From positions 87,706,340 through 87,770,339 of the forward strand of contig CM072513.1 in the NCBI GenBank assembly GCA_036898135.1: a DNA stretch of 64,000 nucleotides, given 5' to 3'. Position 1 is the first letter of the stretch; every line of letters starts with the position of its first letter. Shown one piece after another: positions 32,895 to 45,072 of the stretch. The position numbers and the translations under genes were made by a program. The stretch comes from Oncomelania hupensis (lineage: Eukaryota > Mollusca > Gastropoda > Littorinimorpha > Pomatiopsidae). The notes under the pieces are model-generated. The model ran no database searches, was not told the origin of the DNA, and saw only the letters and a program-made list of their open reading frames with translations.

Positions 32895-34866
32895 GCGTGT
32901 CCCGGCGTGTCGTAAGAGGCTACTAACAGGGTTGATGTCAGCACGGCATCACTGGGCAAAAGTCTTCTACGCAGAAGTCACCGGCCAGGTTCAACGACCA
33001 CGTGCTCGTGGCCAAGACGAGCCACACTGTATTCGTGGATTTCGGCTGTGATCTTGGAGATGATTGGGCCCTGCCTGGACTTTCTTGCCCATGATGAAAA
33101 GAACCACTCATTCCATATCGGATCAATGGACGCCCGGGGCACCAAGGACCACGCCTTCCGTTGGCCACCAGGACGGAGGTAATAAGTGTGCTACTGATGG
33201 ACAATTTAGCAAAATCCGCACGAGACACCATCGTCATAGGAACCTGGAATGTCAGGACCCAAACTGCGGAGGGAAAATTAGAAGAACTTGCCCACGAGCT
33301 GGACCACTATCGATGGACCATCTTAAGTATCAGCGAACTTTCCTGGAAAGGCCTAGATGAACAACGGCCGACAAAGGCCACAAGCTTTTCTTCAGCGGTA
33401 GAGGTAACAGGCGCGAACACGGCGTTGGATTCTTGGTCCACAAAGACATTCTAGCCACTGTCATGGATTGCCGCCCAGTCTCCAGTAGACTCATTATCAT
33501 CTGTCTGAGAGCAGCCCCAATCAACATCACCATCATTCAGGTCAATGCCCCAACATCAGACTATGACGACAGCGAAGTCGAAGATTTCTATGAACATCTA
33601 CAGGTTGTCCCTGACCAAGTGCCGAAGAAGGACATAGTCATAGTGCAAGGCGACTGGAATGCCAAGGTTGGCCAAGATGCGCACCACAACTGGGGAGACA
33701 CATGTGGATCCCACTGCAACAACGAGACAAATGACAGGGGTCTGAGACTTTGGAGTTTGCCAGATACAACAATCTGATACTGGCAAACACGCTGTAATTG
33801 TCTCCACGAAAAAAATCCAGCCGATGCGGGGAGCATCACAACCAGATTGACTACATCATGGTCAAGAAACGCTTCAGATCAAGCATCAACATTGGCAGGG
33901 CACGCACTTTTCGAGAAGCAGACCTCGGAAGTGACCACGACCTCGTGATGATGTCCTTCCGGCTCCACTTGAAGAGAGTAAACACTGCTAAGTGCACCAG
34001 ACTGAAGTTCGATCTGGACAAACTGCAAGACCCGAAGGTGGCAGATCAGAAATATTCCAAGCCACAATTGGAGGGAAATTTGCACGTCTGCCCATTTTGG
34101 AAGCTGGTGAAGTAGATGTTAACACCATGACCACCACCTTCAACTCAGCTGCGACAGACACCGCCACTGAGATCCTTGGCAAGCACCGCCCACAGAAGAA
34201 ACCGTGACTCACAGCTGAACTTTTGGCCCTTTATAATAAACGAAGACAGATGAAAAAAAGAACACCTCACATGATGCCTACCAAAAAATAATGACGCATG
34301 CACACAGCAAAAGAGAACTGGATAGAAGATCAATGCCAGGAAATAGACAACAGTCTGAACAAGAACAACAGCAAAAAGGCTTACCAGACTGTGAAGCAGC
34401 TGACAAGATTTTAAACAGCCCAAGTTCTCCACGATCCAAAGCAAGTCTGGCATATGCCTTACAGAAGAACAAGAAGTCTTGGATAGATGGACAGAGTACT
34501 GCTCTGACATTTACAACCACACACCAAACGGAGACCCATCAGTTCTAGCATGTCCCGTGAACAGAGGAGAGGCAGAAACCCACCCAATTCTCCGAGAAGT
34601 TGAGGCAGCAGTGCAATCACTAAAGAAGAGGAAGTCAGCGGGAGTGGGCAACATACCCGCGAAATTGCTGCAAGCCGGAGGGGAAGCGATGATTCACGCC
34701 CTCACCATTATCTGTAACAAGATTTGGCAGAGAGGGGAATGGCCTACACCATGGACCTAGTCGCTTATCGTCTCTCTTCACAATAACATTAACCCTCAGG
34801 AATGTCAAAACTACCGCTCCATCAGCCTCGTCAGCCATCCCTCCACACACCGACTCAACCAAAGCT
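32895..34866 (+). pseudogene. Broken RTE-type LINE: 5' UTR, AP endonuclease, start of RT
   Basis: A 5' UTR of about 300 bp (shared with 45363-45728) precedes an APE-type endonuclease split over frames: IGTWNVRT and SISELSW (33161-33454), IVQGDWNAKVGQ (33433-33777), then IDYIMVKKRF and GSDHDLV (33798-34115). These supply the N, E, D/N and D-H signature positions of APE endonucleases. Next come RT start motifs KKRKSAGVGNIPAKLLQ (34479-34760) and the NYRSISLVSHP-like segment near 34810. Frameshifts occur near 33440, 33780 and 34000-34290, and an in-frame stop lies at 34758. The copy is cut off at about 34866 by a family E repeat, so the RT core and 3' end are missing. Confidence 0.85.
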
Positions 34867-34879
34867 TTTTAGTTTCGAG

Positions 34880-34990
34880 GATAGGTCAGCCAGGCTAGCT
34901 ATAAATAACTTCGCCGAGGCTTCCTTTCCTTTCCTTTCACTGGAAGGGAGGGTGCAGGCAAGCTATAAATAGCCCTCAGCCAGTAAAATG
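34880..34990. repeat. Family E repeat, inverted relative to 19105-19200
   Basis: GCCAGGCTAGCTATAAATA, CCTTTCACTGGAAGGGAGGG and AAGCTATAAATAGCC match the reverse complement of the block near 19110-19195. Confidence 0.7.
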
Positions 34991-35029
34991 TGGAGGCACT
35001 AAACAGTGCTGCTCACAATATACCATATA

Positions 35030-35530
35030 CCTTCGTTTAAGGCTCAAGGCATCTGTACACTCTAATTTCATACGAAGTTAAAAAGTAAAAAAGGACTTTT
35101 TTTTTAAATTTAAAAAAGTGATGTCATCTTGATTACGTCACTCGATTTGCATAAGTTTGGTTTTACGTTGGAGGCATACCGACAACAAAAAATAAAAAAA
35201 ATTACGATGTCGCCATGATGATGTCACACAATGACGTCGCTCAATATGCCATAGTTTCTGTAAAGGCTCAAGGTATATCTGTACACTAAATGTATACGAA
35301 GTTAATAAAACATATTTTAAATTTTCTTTTGAAATATGACATCACAATAAGTCAATCATTTTCTTTCTTTTTGTAAAATAAAAAATGTATTTATTTATTT
35401 ATTTATTTTAAAAGGACATTGCTCGATGTGCATAAGTTTGGTTTTATGTTGGCACAGGTAAAGTGTAAAATACATACTAAACTTAAACCGAATCCCTCCA
35501 GTATCAGTACAACTTATGTTAATCTGATGA
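35030..35530. repeat. Diverged tandem duplication, about 240 bp
   Basis: AAGGCTCAAGG...CTGTACACT...ATACGAAGTTAA occurs at about 35040 and 35265. GCATAAGTTTGGTTTTA occurs at about 35150 and 35430. Several ATGACGTC/GATGTCA motifs are included. Confidence 0.6.
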
Positions 35531-35819
35531 ATAAAAATTGATGCAACAACAACAACCCTCCAGTAGTTTTGGAGAAAATGTGATTAGAAAACAAAACCAC
35601 AAATTACGAGTCACCTGCATACTTTTCTGTCAACTTGTATGGTTGACTATTTCGTACCTAAATACCAAGTTTCAAGGAGAAATCCGTCCATTAGATTCAG
35701 AGAATAGTGCGCAAATGTCACCTCCAGACGCCGGACGCTGGACGCTGGGCGGATGGACAAAGCCAAAAGTAATAGCTCTTGAGCTGAGCTTGAAGCTCGG
35801 GAAATAATAATGACAACAA

Positions 35820-35848
35820 CAACAATAATAATAATAACTAATAATAAC

Positions 35849-35924
<76 letters not shown>
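35820..35924. repeat. (AAT)n microsatellite
   Basis: About 30 AAT repeats joined directly to the 3' end of the minus-strand S4 SINE. A GACGCCGGACGCTGGACGC block lies just upstream (35728-35746). Confidence 0.95.
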
Positions 35925-35925
<1 letters not shown>

Positions 35926-36213
35926 GGTAAAGGGGGTCCCATAGCCTTGTGGCCGTAGGGGAGCGTGATGTTGGAGATCACACACTTATCTTGGGCCAGC
36001 GTAATGAGGGTGATGCCCATCTCTCTCCCTCGCTGCTTGACCTTCCCCACCCTTAAGAGAGTAGGTACTCAGTCACAGTTGAGTCAACTGGGGGCGTTGT
36101 TATTTGTCGCTTCACGTTTTTGCGGTCACCCATCCAAGTGCTAACCGCACTGGACGGTGCTTAACTTGCGACACAGTAGCGAGTGCTCCAACCACTGATC
36201 TATCCGACACCCC
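35925..36213 (-). repeat. SINE family S4 (tRNA/5S-like chimera), reverse copy
   Basis: The minus strand starts GGGGTGTCGGATAG and contains GTTAAGCACCG, GGTTAGCACTTGGATGGGTG, the ACCCTCATTACGCTGGCCC block and a CCCTTTACC tail. About 90% alike by eye to the copy at 63546-63852. Confidence 0.85.
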
Positions 36214-36554
36214 GTTATAATAATAATAACGGATCCTATATGCGCGCTTATAAGAACCGCATACCTTCGATAATAACAAAAACGGCGTCTCCCCATTCCA
36301 GTTCGTTAGGTGATGATTGAGACCGCTGTCACTTGAACAATCACTCGAACGGTGTGGTGTGTTCATCAGAACAGCCATGCTTCACAGTCACCACAACTGA
36401 ACCTACGATGCATACAGCTTGCCGGGAACTGACCGAAGCGTACACCTGTTACACCTGTTACCTAGAGAGGAAACCGTAAGCTTTGGCGAGTGTGAGCTAC
36501 GCTGTGTGCCCACAGTGTTGGCAAGAGTAGACTGTCGCTCAGCCAATGGGTGTT

Positions 36555-36780
36555 GAACCGCGCCAGCTCGGTGGTAGAGGGTTCACCGATGAACCCATGT
36601 TCGAATCCCGTTGTGGGTAAGATTAAAAGTGGAATTTTTCACTGTCCAACTTAGCAGTGTGATTGCTGTGGTGGTTCAGTATTGATTTAGGTCCCTAACC
36701 ACACCTCCTTGGGATGGTTATCCCCGTCGGCCATATCGCCAATGGTGGGTGTAGACGTTAAACTTCAATGTTCATTCATT
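36555..36780 (+). repeat. SINE family S3, full tRNA head
   Basis: CGCCAGCTCGGTGGTAGAGG (box A at 36564-36580) and TGTTCGAATCCCG (box B at 36598-36610), then the S3 body (CAGTATTGATTTAGGTCCC, CATATCGCCAATGG, GTAGACGTTAAACTTC). The end is CATTCATTC. This copy defines the family, whose fragments lie at 15206, 21905, 22995 and 32668. Confidence 0.8.
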
Positions 36781-36800
36781 CGAGATAACTTACTTACTTA

Positions 36801-37214
36801 CCTATCCTATCTTATCCTATCCTATCCTATCCTATCCCGTAACTCGAAATTCGTTCGTGCACTACAGATAATCGTTAAACCAGCGTACTCCATCTTTTTC
36901 TGTCCTCAGCAACCCTCATGGCTTCGCTCAATGTCAAGCCAGTCCATTTTCGAATGTTGTCCTCCCACCTCTTTTTCTGTCTCCTTCATCTTCTGCCTCC
37001 TTGCACAGTGCCTTGCGGGATGGTCTTTGCAAGGCCTGATGCTCTGGTGACGTGGCCATATCATCGGAGTTTCAGTTTCTTCACCACCGTGAACATGTCA
37101 TCGTCATGTTCAATGGCTTGTGTGATGGTCTGTCGGACTTCGTTTTTGATGATGTGCTGGGTATAGGAAATGCCCAGAAGTCTTCTGTAGCACCTCATCT
37201 CCTTGCTTTGTATT
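36801..37214 (-). pseudogene. RTE-type LINE 3' fragment
   Basis: Tail (ATAGG)n at 36801-36836, then the same 3' coding region as 31092-31491. The minus frame 37273-37061 reads CYRRLLGISYTQHIIKNEVR. Truncated at about 37214. Confidence 0.8.
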
Positions 37215-37219
37215 ACCGC

Positions 37220-37860
37220 GCGATTGAAACTAGACAATGCATGCAGTACGTCTATTATCAATTTGGTTTGCACATTTATTTACTTTGTTGTTGTTGTTGT
37301 TGTTGTTGTGTGTGTGTGTGTATGTTTGCCCTTTTTGTACAGTTCATATTTTTTGTCGTTTTAATATTATCATCTTATAGCGATTATGCTTTCAGCTTGT
37401 TCACTATGTTTTACGTGTGTTTTCTTGTGGTGCTGCAGCATTGACCAAATGCATTCCTAATGTTTTCAGTTGGCAATTAAACAACGTGTAACTCCCCCCC
37501 CCCTCCCCCACACCCAACCTTCTCCCTCTCTCTATCCCTCTCTCTCAGGCCTCATCTAATCTCAAATGAAGCAAACATTGATTGTGACAAAATGATTAAA
37601 GCACTTGAAAAAAGTCGATTATGTGTCACTGTATTTGTCAAACAAACACTGGATTCTTTTTCCGACACAAATTATGTAGGGGGGAACAATTACGCTGGAT
37701 CTGAAAAAAACGTGTCATTAAAATCAGCACACACACACGCCCATACACACAGCCGAGGTTACACAGTATTATTCTGACTTTCCCGAAACGCCACATATGT
37801 TGTGCTGACAATGGGTCATATTTCGTCCCCATTTTTAAGTACTTTGAAGTGTTCGAACCC
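37220..37860. other. No gene seen; small GTT/GT tract
   Basis: GTT/GT run at about 37285-37322 and a C run near 37493. No supported gene. Confidence 0.4.
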
Positions 37861-37861
37861 A

Positions 37862-37899
37862 AACCCTAACCCTAACCCTAACCCAGCCCTAACCCTAAC
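37862..37899. repeat. Interstitial telomere-like repeat
   Basis: About six CCCTAA units with one CCCAGC interruption. A second short run is at about 38660-38698. Confidence 0.9.
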
Positions 37900-38009
37900 G
37901 GATCATTGTCCTGACGTCAAAACAAGTGGGCATGTCAATACAAGTTATATAGATGTTCACTGATTTGTCCAGATAAAACTGTGTAAGTGTGCCCACACCC
38001 ACCTACTTG

Positions 38010-38320
38010 CAATACATCACAACTGGGTTTATTTCAGAATGTAGGAATCGGAAAGTGATTTTTTGACGGAAAGAACGCAAAATTCTTCTAAAAATGTAAG
38101 AATCTAATGCAAAATTGGCCCTTTCCGTCCAAAAAGTTGACCTAGTTCGTCTCCTATAGGCGACGAAATAGGTCGAATTTTCTTCAAAATTTCTCCGAAA
38201 ATTGACTGTATGTTCTCCGTCCCGGATAGAGCACTCCTGTGTACTTAAAACACTCTCGTGCACTACAACTGCACTCCCATGCACTAAAAGAGCACTCCCG
38301 CGCACTTAGATAAAAGTGGG
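38010..38320 (-). repeat. Foldback repeat (family D), copy 2
   Basis: Inverted relative to 13970-14260. Shares the GACCTAGTTCGTC/GACGAAATAGGTC hairpin (38139-38174), the GAGTGCTCTTTTAGTGC-type spaced motifs and the AATCACTTTCCGATTC end. The central hairpin seen in copy 1 is replaced by a different inverted pair, TTTTGGACGGAAAG and CTTTCCGTCAAAA. Confidence 0.75.
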
Positions 38321-39200
38321 GTGGGACCCTGGAAAAAAAGTGAGTTCCAAGCAAATAAACCCATTTGTTTCTAAGAAAGACAAGGTCTGCTACCCATTTG
38401 TGCGCTTTTGTGGGTACCAACACGCACACACACGACACACTGCGTAGCAGAGATTGGCAGAAGTTTATACGTTCGCCTTCGCCACTACGGCACTAGTGTG
38501 AGGGGTTATACTCGGCACGTCTCAGCTACAATTTCTGCTCTGCGCTAGCATTTACGGTGTCACGTCGTCAAAGTTCCGGATGTCTTACTTTTAGCCGGGC
38601 CCCTTTGCGCATGCGCCAGGTCAAGTCGGGCCTGTTTTTTCACGATTTTCTTACGCGTCGTAACCCTAACCCTAACCCTAACTCTAACCACAACCCTAAT
38701 CCTTACTAAGACTACAATAGCACTGTGCGCATGCGTCGAATTTTGAAATGCGTCGACCAATCAGAATGCTCCCAGTCGCTCCCAGCCCAAATATTAGGAA
38801 CATTGACGATGTCACAACGGTGGCCAAGTCTTTTGAACTTCGGTCGTAATGACATGTTTTGCGATTTTATAAATCGAATTGCGCCACATTAAACTTCACC
38901 ACATGGCTTCACCTCGGCTGTCGAATCGAACCGATCGACTTGCCACCAACACACACAAAAAAGAAGAGCTGTACAGTGCGTATCCATACGGCAGAAACAC
39001 ACACTGGGCGGCAATGACAGGGGCTACGAATTCATAGGAAAAAAATATCAGTTACCTTATAATTATGCGCCTTTGAGTTGAGGCCCTGTTAGGTTTGGAA
39101 TTCATTCATTTGATGGTTACAGTCAAAAGAACATTCACCGTGGAAAAAAGAACATACGCGAACCCCGGACCGAGGCGCCGTAAGAGTTGGATTTTATGTT
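38320..39200. other. No gene seen
   Basis: Mixed sequence with a short CCCTAA run (38660-38698). The stretch near 39060-39110 weakly resembles a MITE family B end. Confidence 0.4.
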
Positions 39201-39224
39201 TTGTTTTGTTGGTTATTTATTTTA

Positions 39225-39530
39225 TTTCATCGTTCTTAACAAGAGCTTTTCCACCTCCAGAGCTGCTCAAGGCGCTGGCCGATCCCGGAAAAAGCTCAAG
39301 CTGCCCGATGCGCCTACTTGCAGCCCTTTGGGCGCAGTGTCTTTCGCCCAGACAATTGAGCTCAATCCTGGGGACCAGATGAAGGGGCGAAGGGATCTAC
39401 CGCTTGCCGGGTGTATTTGTGTAGCCAGCACTCACTCGTCTAGGACATGAGCGTCAGGATCTTTAAAGTCCGCGTGACGGAATGCGTACGTACAGACTAG
39501 GTCTCGGTTTATACTCTCATCTGAAGGTCA
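39225..39530 (+). repeat. Family A repeat
   Basis: Well-preserved copy: GAGCTGCTCAAGGCGCTGGCC, GGACATGAGCGTCAGGATCT and TTTATACTCTCATCTG. Confidence 0.75.
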
Positions 39531-39539
39531 CAAGCAAAG

Positions 39540-39951
39540 GAGCTCTCATTGTAAAACATCTCTACCCCTATGCTCGCCACCATTGACACTTTAGTCGCTC
39601 CAATGGCCTACCTTCATTGGAAGGTTCCAGAAAGGTTCGTTGGAGATCTAAGAACTTTCCAAAAAAAGTTTATGAACCTTCCCTGAACCTTCCAATTAGG
39701 ACAGGTCTTAAGGATTCACCTACTTACCGTGAATCTTGAACATCTGCACATAGTTTATTTGGCTTTAAATTCTCTAGGTTATTAGTTCTGTCCGACTACC
39801 TGGTCTTTTCTTTGGCTGGGACAAGAAGCTCAAACAGGTACATGCAGATGTCTAGATCTGAACAGTTTAGCAGTGTTCATCACGAAAATTCGCTTTCTTA
39901 TCTCCTTTAAGAGATCGATCGAGCGATTTTTTTCATTTGCCAATCACCTTT

Positions 39952-40001
<50 letters not shown>

Positions 40002-40555
40002 CTCTCTCTCGCATCCAGATACGGGCGTCTGTGCATTGTTCGGTTGGCTTCCGTTTCAGACGCAAGCTCTCCACGTTCTAAAAACAAACAGGCGGCAGGT
40101 CCGTGTAATGGTCTATTTATTCAAACACTTTTCCTGATGACCGCGCGGTATTTGCGTGCAACAAACTGGTTGCCGTTTGTATGAAGTGCATGCGGTTCAC
40201 GTGAAGTTGACAGACTGTAAGTTGATGGGTCATTCCATATCCCTTTCGACTGCAATAACTTAGACACATTGCTTTTATGGTAACACTGATGTACTGATCA
40301 TATCATCTTTAATTTGTTTTTGGCGACAGTTGAACGGAATTTTTGAAACCTGGTGTCCTCCAATTCTCCCACAATGTATACCTATATTTGCCCGCACCAC
40401 CCCCACCTCCCCCCACCCCCACACACACTCTGTCCGTTCACAAAGGCTTATATTCTCCCTCCTTTCCTCTCTCTCTCCCTAGTATAGCTTCCCTTGGAAC
40501 AGCACAGTTTGTAGAGAAACTAACACTGAATTATTCATAACGAAATTAGTTAGTT
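39540..40555. other. No gene seen; (CT)n tract
   Basis: A pair of GAACCTTCC/GGAAGGTTC inverted motifs near 39615-39690 and (CT)n at about 39952-40012. No supported gene. Confidence 0.4.
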
Positions 40556-41120
40556 AGTTCGTCACTGTTTATAGGGTCCCGCGGACTGCAAATAGCCGAA
40601 TCAGGACCACAACTCGGTTCAAAAAGGAATCACACCCCTGATCCGTTTAAATAATCTGCTGAAACAACCCTAATGGTAACACTGAAGGCACTCCACCAAC
40701 CGGTCACTTTACAATAAATGCATCCCATGCAGAGGATGCTGAGGCTGTACTCTAACTTATCGAACCCCCGTTTACAAAAACAAAATAGAAAATAAAAGAT
40801 AATTATAAAATATCAACAAAACACATACATAAAAATGCCTAAATTGCTAAATAATAATACCATAGAAAGCCCTAGTGATCTTTTGGCAGAAAGCTTCCAA
40901 TATCAACAGACCCCATACACAAATGAGGAGTTTTGGGAGAGTTGTTAAGAAAAATGGTAGGTGACTGGTTTAGCGAAGAAGATATTAGATTAATAGAACG
41001 GATTACGAACGAGAAAGAACAAATAGAAATGACAGAAACTGTGGTAATTTAAAGCACTACATTTCCACAAAGTGGGGAATACTATTTATACAGAAAGCTC
41101 CGGCACCCCAACGGGGGTAT
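40556..41120 (-). repeat. Family C repeat, reverse copy
   Basis: Homologous to 55825-56390 and to 63290-64000 (forward). Shared blocks: GACCACTTTACAATAAA-like, TTATCGAACCCC, TTACAAAAACAAAATAGAA, TTGCTAAATAATAATACC and ACCAGTCACC on the complement. Forward copies end in GGCTCGGAAGAGTCCGCTGG and a (TAATG)n tail, suggesting a retroelement 3' end. The coding class is not recognised. Confidence 0.7.
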
Positions 41121-41271
41121 TCACAACGAAAGACAACATCGTTAAAGACCAAACAAAAATCGAGCAGCTCATACCAAGCAAAAGCAAAAGCTTTACTACC
41201 GTTCAGCTGAAAACAGCACCTCAATAACTAACGGTAATATAGCTTTTATCCCGTCCTTCGTTGCAGCTTAA

Positions 41272-41839
41272 AGGGACCCACTTTGACCACGCCCGCTTTA
41301 CAGACTCTTTTAGCATTCACAGTGAGTTTTGCCCCACTAAAAAGAAAAAAAAGAAAAGATTTCAACAACAAAAAAAAGAACTCTTTCGAAAGTATAGACT
41401 AATTCTTCGTATTAAATTTTAAATGAATAAATTGCTTAGGGGTTTTTTGTGCTTATTAGTTAATAGCAAAAGCCTCTGACTAGCCAGCTAACATTCTGGG
41501 GTTAAACATAGCACTACTAAAGTCGGTGACAGACAGAACACGTTACAAACAAATTACTCGATAAAATAGAATTTACCCTACCCTAAATACCATAGACGCA
41601 TTTCTTCATGCCATGTGGTTCACTAAGAAATATGGTCAAAGGTCTCACGGCTATATTATCGATGTACCGTTAAAAACAGGGGAAATCACTCCTTGTCAGA
41701 CCCGAAATGAAATATTCAAACTTTAACGATTGATTTGGTCAACGAAAGCCCACCTTATCATTGTTTAATATAATTACAATTCGAATTTTAGGATAAACCC
41801 GTTGTCACCAAAAGTAAACACCGCCTTCGAATTGGCGAT
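41272..41839 (+). mobile_element. TTAA-flanked MITE (family B), copy 4
   Basis: Flanked by TTAA at 41268-41271 and 41840-41843. Starts AGGGACCCACTTTGACCACGCCC. No tandem expansion. At the site of the giant array in copy 5 it has only two pentamers (TTACCCTACCCTAAA at about 41574). Confidence 0.85.
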
Positions 41840-41859
41840 TTAAATCTGCCGTCCTTTGT

Positions 41860-42690
41860 CATGATGGAGCCAAGATTCCTAAATGATTACAACTTCGTCC
41901 ATCGTCATGGTGAAGTGGTGGCTGATGTTCCTGTGGCTGTTCAACAGCACCTTGCTCTTTTCTGAGCTGACCTGCATGCCAAGAGCACTTGCCCGAGCTA
42001 GCAACAAGCCTGTCTGTCAGGTCTTGAGTTCTTGTTCGCTGCCTCCCATTAGGTCAACGTCTTCAGAAGGTTGCACAATTGTCTTCCTTCAATGTAGATG
42101 TTAGTGTGGAAGGGAGGTTTTTTTCCCATGATGTTTTCAAGGGATAGGTTGAAGAGAAGAGGACACAGTATACATCCTTGGAGAACACTCACTGTGGTCT
42201 GGAATGCTTCTCCAGTCTGTCCATTAAGCAAGACTGCACTGCTAGCATTGTCGTAAAGTGCTTCGATTGTTTGGACAAAGCTTTCTTCTATATCGAAGCG
42301 CTGCAGGACGTGCCACAAACCTTTGTGCCAGACTCTATCAACGGCCTTTTTGGTGCTGGAGGTGTTTTCGATCTTGCTACGGCAGATTCAAATTTGTTCA
42401 ACTCGGCTCCTTCCTGGTCTCAAACCTGCCTGCTCTTCTGTGAGTATCTCTTCTGCCTGTTTCTTCAGTCTGTTTAGCATGACTTTCAGCACGGTCTTAC
42501 TGGGATAGCTGATTGTCCTTTCATTCTTAAACTACTTCAAATTGCTGTTCTTGAGGAGTGGAGTTATCAGTGATCGAGACCACTCAAGTGGACACTCTTG
42601 CTTGTCCAAGATATTCTGGCAGATGGCGTCATCTCCTCCCGCCATGCTTCAACAGTTCTGCCTGTAAGGTTGTTAATATCTGGATCTGCG
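41860..42690 (-). pseudogene. RTE-like LINE reverse transcriptase fragment
   Basis: The minus frame 42318-42049 reads FDIEESFVQTIEALYDNASS and VLQGCILCPLLFNLSLENIM, central RT palm motifs (the QGCxLSPLLFN block). The following catalytic FADD segment is lost through a small deletion and frameshift: after CNLL the frame shifts, and EDVDLMGGSEQEL continues in another. Upstream pieces (AEEILTEEQAGL-like, near 42440) are out of frame. It is a different subfamily from the (ATAGG)n-tailed one. Confidence 0.75.
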
Positions 42691-43099
42691 TCATAGCCAC
42701 AGAGAAACAAGATCTCGATTACTAAATAATGCGACGCAGCATCATAACCACAGAGAAACTAAAACTAAATAATCGTACTAAGTAGCAATACCATAACCAC
42801 GCAACACCGGGCAGGAAAGGCCGCATTCAAGTGTTTACGCGCGCTCTATGCTATCTGATTGCAGCGGCGCACTTTGAGCAGACCGAGAGTCGTACAGAGT
42901 AGCTACGACTTGACGAGTCCTATGCACTCTACAACTCCTAACCAGTATTAGAGGGAGTAGATCGCACCAAGCCACAGCTACGCTGAATGACTGAAATGTA
43001 AGCGAAAAGATAATAGGCCTAATGAAAGGTTCAGACGCGGCCATTAGAAGTCAACACTGCGTTTGCTTCTCCATCAACGTAGCGAGCGTAAGCTTAGCC
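42690..43099. other. No gene seen
   Basis: A small internal duplication of CATAACCACAGAGAAAC near 42690-42760. Otherwise unremarkable. Confidence 0.4.
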
Positions 43100-43905
43100 G
43101 AGTCTCATCCTATCCCGCAACTCGAAATTCGTTGGGGCATCACAGATGATCGTTTAACCAGCGTACTCCATCTTTCTCTATCCTCAGCAACCCTCATAGC
43201 TTCGCTCAGTGTCAGGCCAGTCCATTCTTGAATGTTGTCCTCCAACCTCTTTTTTCTGTCTCACTCTTCTTCTGCCTCTTTGCACTATGCCTTGCAGGAG
43301 GGTCTTTGCAAAGCCTGATGCTCTGGTGACGTGGCAATATCATCGGAGTTTCCGTTTCTTCACCACTGTGAGCATGTCATCGTGTTGTCCAATGGCTTGT
43401 GTGATGGTCTATCGGACTTCGTCGTTGGTGATGTGCTGGGTAAAGGAAATGCCCATAAGTCTTCTGTAGCACCTATTTCCCTGCTTTGTACTCTGCATTG
43501 TTGGTCTGCTGTGAGGATCCATGTTTCGTAAGCGTATAGGAAGATGGAAATGACAAGGGAGCGCAGCAGCCTTACCTAAATGGGCTTCAACCTTAATTGT
43601 CTGGGCAGCAGTTGTTTGTGCGATCCTGGAGAGGACTTCCTGTCGGGAAATATTGTCTGATACAATGGCTCCTAAATATTTGAAGCTATGCACTGTGTTG
43701 AGGGATTGGCCTTGGACTTCGATGTCCGTGTTGATGCCATTTGTGTTGTTGGTCATTATTTTGGTCTTTTCTGCACTTATTTCCATTCCAAAGGCTCTGG
43801 AAGTGGTGTCAAACCTCTGTACCAACTGTTCATGTTCTTGTTCCTCTCCAGCCAATCCATCAATGTCATCCGCAAAACGGAGGTTGGAGATTGCTGTACC
43901 CCCTA

Positions 43906-44654
43906 CAGTGGTGTTCCTAGGATTAGAGGGCAATAGGACAAAATGTCCTAAATCATAAAACTAATCGGACATCATGTCCTGACTACATAAAAGCAATAGG
44001 ACATTCAGATTGTGAAGCGAACCGATTAATGGTGCTTCTTTAGAAGACAGTGACTGAGAATAAATATGAATAAAGTAAAACAAAAACTCTGTTGTGTAAA
44101 CAGTTTAATTATTTTTTTTAAATGCAATGTTTGGCCAGATTATTTTTATGTATACACACACACAGACTGACTAGATATTTGACACACAATAGCTATACTA
44201 GGGCCCTGCAAGCTTAATATCAGCAGACTTGTCACAGACAGTTGTCTCTTCCTTTTTCTTCAAAAACGAGCTCAAAACAGACTGCCCTTTAGCAACACAA
44301 AGCTTTTTCTTCGGCGGCATTTTGAGCGTAGTAAAATCGTTGCAGAGGAAGTATGGTGTCGGTTATTTCCCTTTCAAAAGTGTCGAGAGTTGCGGCCCTT
44401 TTGTTGTTCGACGGAATGTACTAAAGAGTGATAATAGTCTAGCATTGTCCACTATTCAAACTCGTTTTAACGGCTTTGACACTCCAGTTTGTACAGATGT
44501 TTCTTGCAGTGACCGCTCTATCATAATACTATCGGACAATGACCGCTAATTTCGCAATAGAATCGGACATTTGACGGGACACAGGTGTTTGCATTCGGTC
44601 ATTTTCCAAAGAAATCGGACCATGACCGATGTCCGAGGCCTCGGGACATCACTG
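43906..44654. mobile_element. hAT-like non-autonomous DNA transposon
   Basis: 749 bp with terminal inverted repeats CAGTGGTGTTCCTAGG and CAGTGATGTCCCGAGG (13 of 16 match). It splits the LINE coding sequence precisely: rejoining the flanks restores a GTVSKGG-like RT segment. CCCCT is repeated at both edges, shorter than the 8 bp expected for hAT. Subterminal TCGGACA/AGGACA motifs occur several times near both ends. A 106-codon frame (44229-44549) shows no recognisable domain. Confidence 0.7.
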
Positions 44655-45072
44655 CCCCTTTGCTGACTGTGCCTTCATGATCTGCAAGGGCATCTGACAC
44701 GATGCGCTCTAGGAAGATGTTGAAGAGTGTTGGAGAGAGTATGCGTCCTTGGCGCACGTCGATTGTTGTTCTGAACCAGTTCCCGATGGCGCTGTTGTGG
44801 GGGACTGCATTGGTAGCCTTTTCAGACAGGTTTTGATAACTTCAATAATGTTGGGGCTGATGTCGTACACTCTCATAATTGCCCACAGAGCTGCATGCCA
44901 GTCTCGGTCAAGCGCTTTCTTGAAGTCTACAAACACATGATATAGATGTTGTTGGTGCTGAAGGTATTTCTCGCAGATTATTCTGAGGTTAAACATCTGT
45001 TCAGTGGTACTTCGCTCTGCCATGAGTCCTGCTTGTTCTTCAGCTAGGATTTGTTCAGCTTGAGGTTTCAAC

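Noticed and set aside
37862..37899. Possible true telomere
   Set aside because: Only about six units, interrupted, and surrounded by ordinary interspersed DNA; an interstitial remnant.
40835..40948. Short ORF starting MP[K/T/I]LLNNN, with its ATG kept in three family C copies (40835, 56126 and 63474)
   Set aside because: Substitutions among copies fall at all codon positions and frames diverge after about 25 codons. The 5'-truncation pattern also implies the opposite strand is the element's sense strand. Treated as shared ancestry, not coding.
44229..44549. 106-codon ORF inside the hAT-like element
   Set aside because: No domain, and composition like the flanks. A chance frame in a non-autonomous element is more likely.
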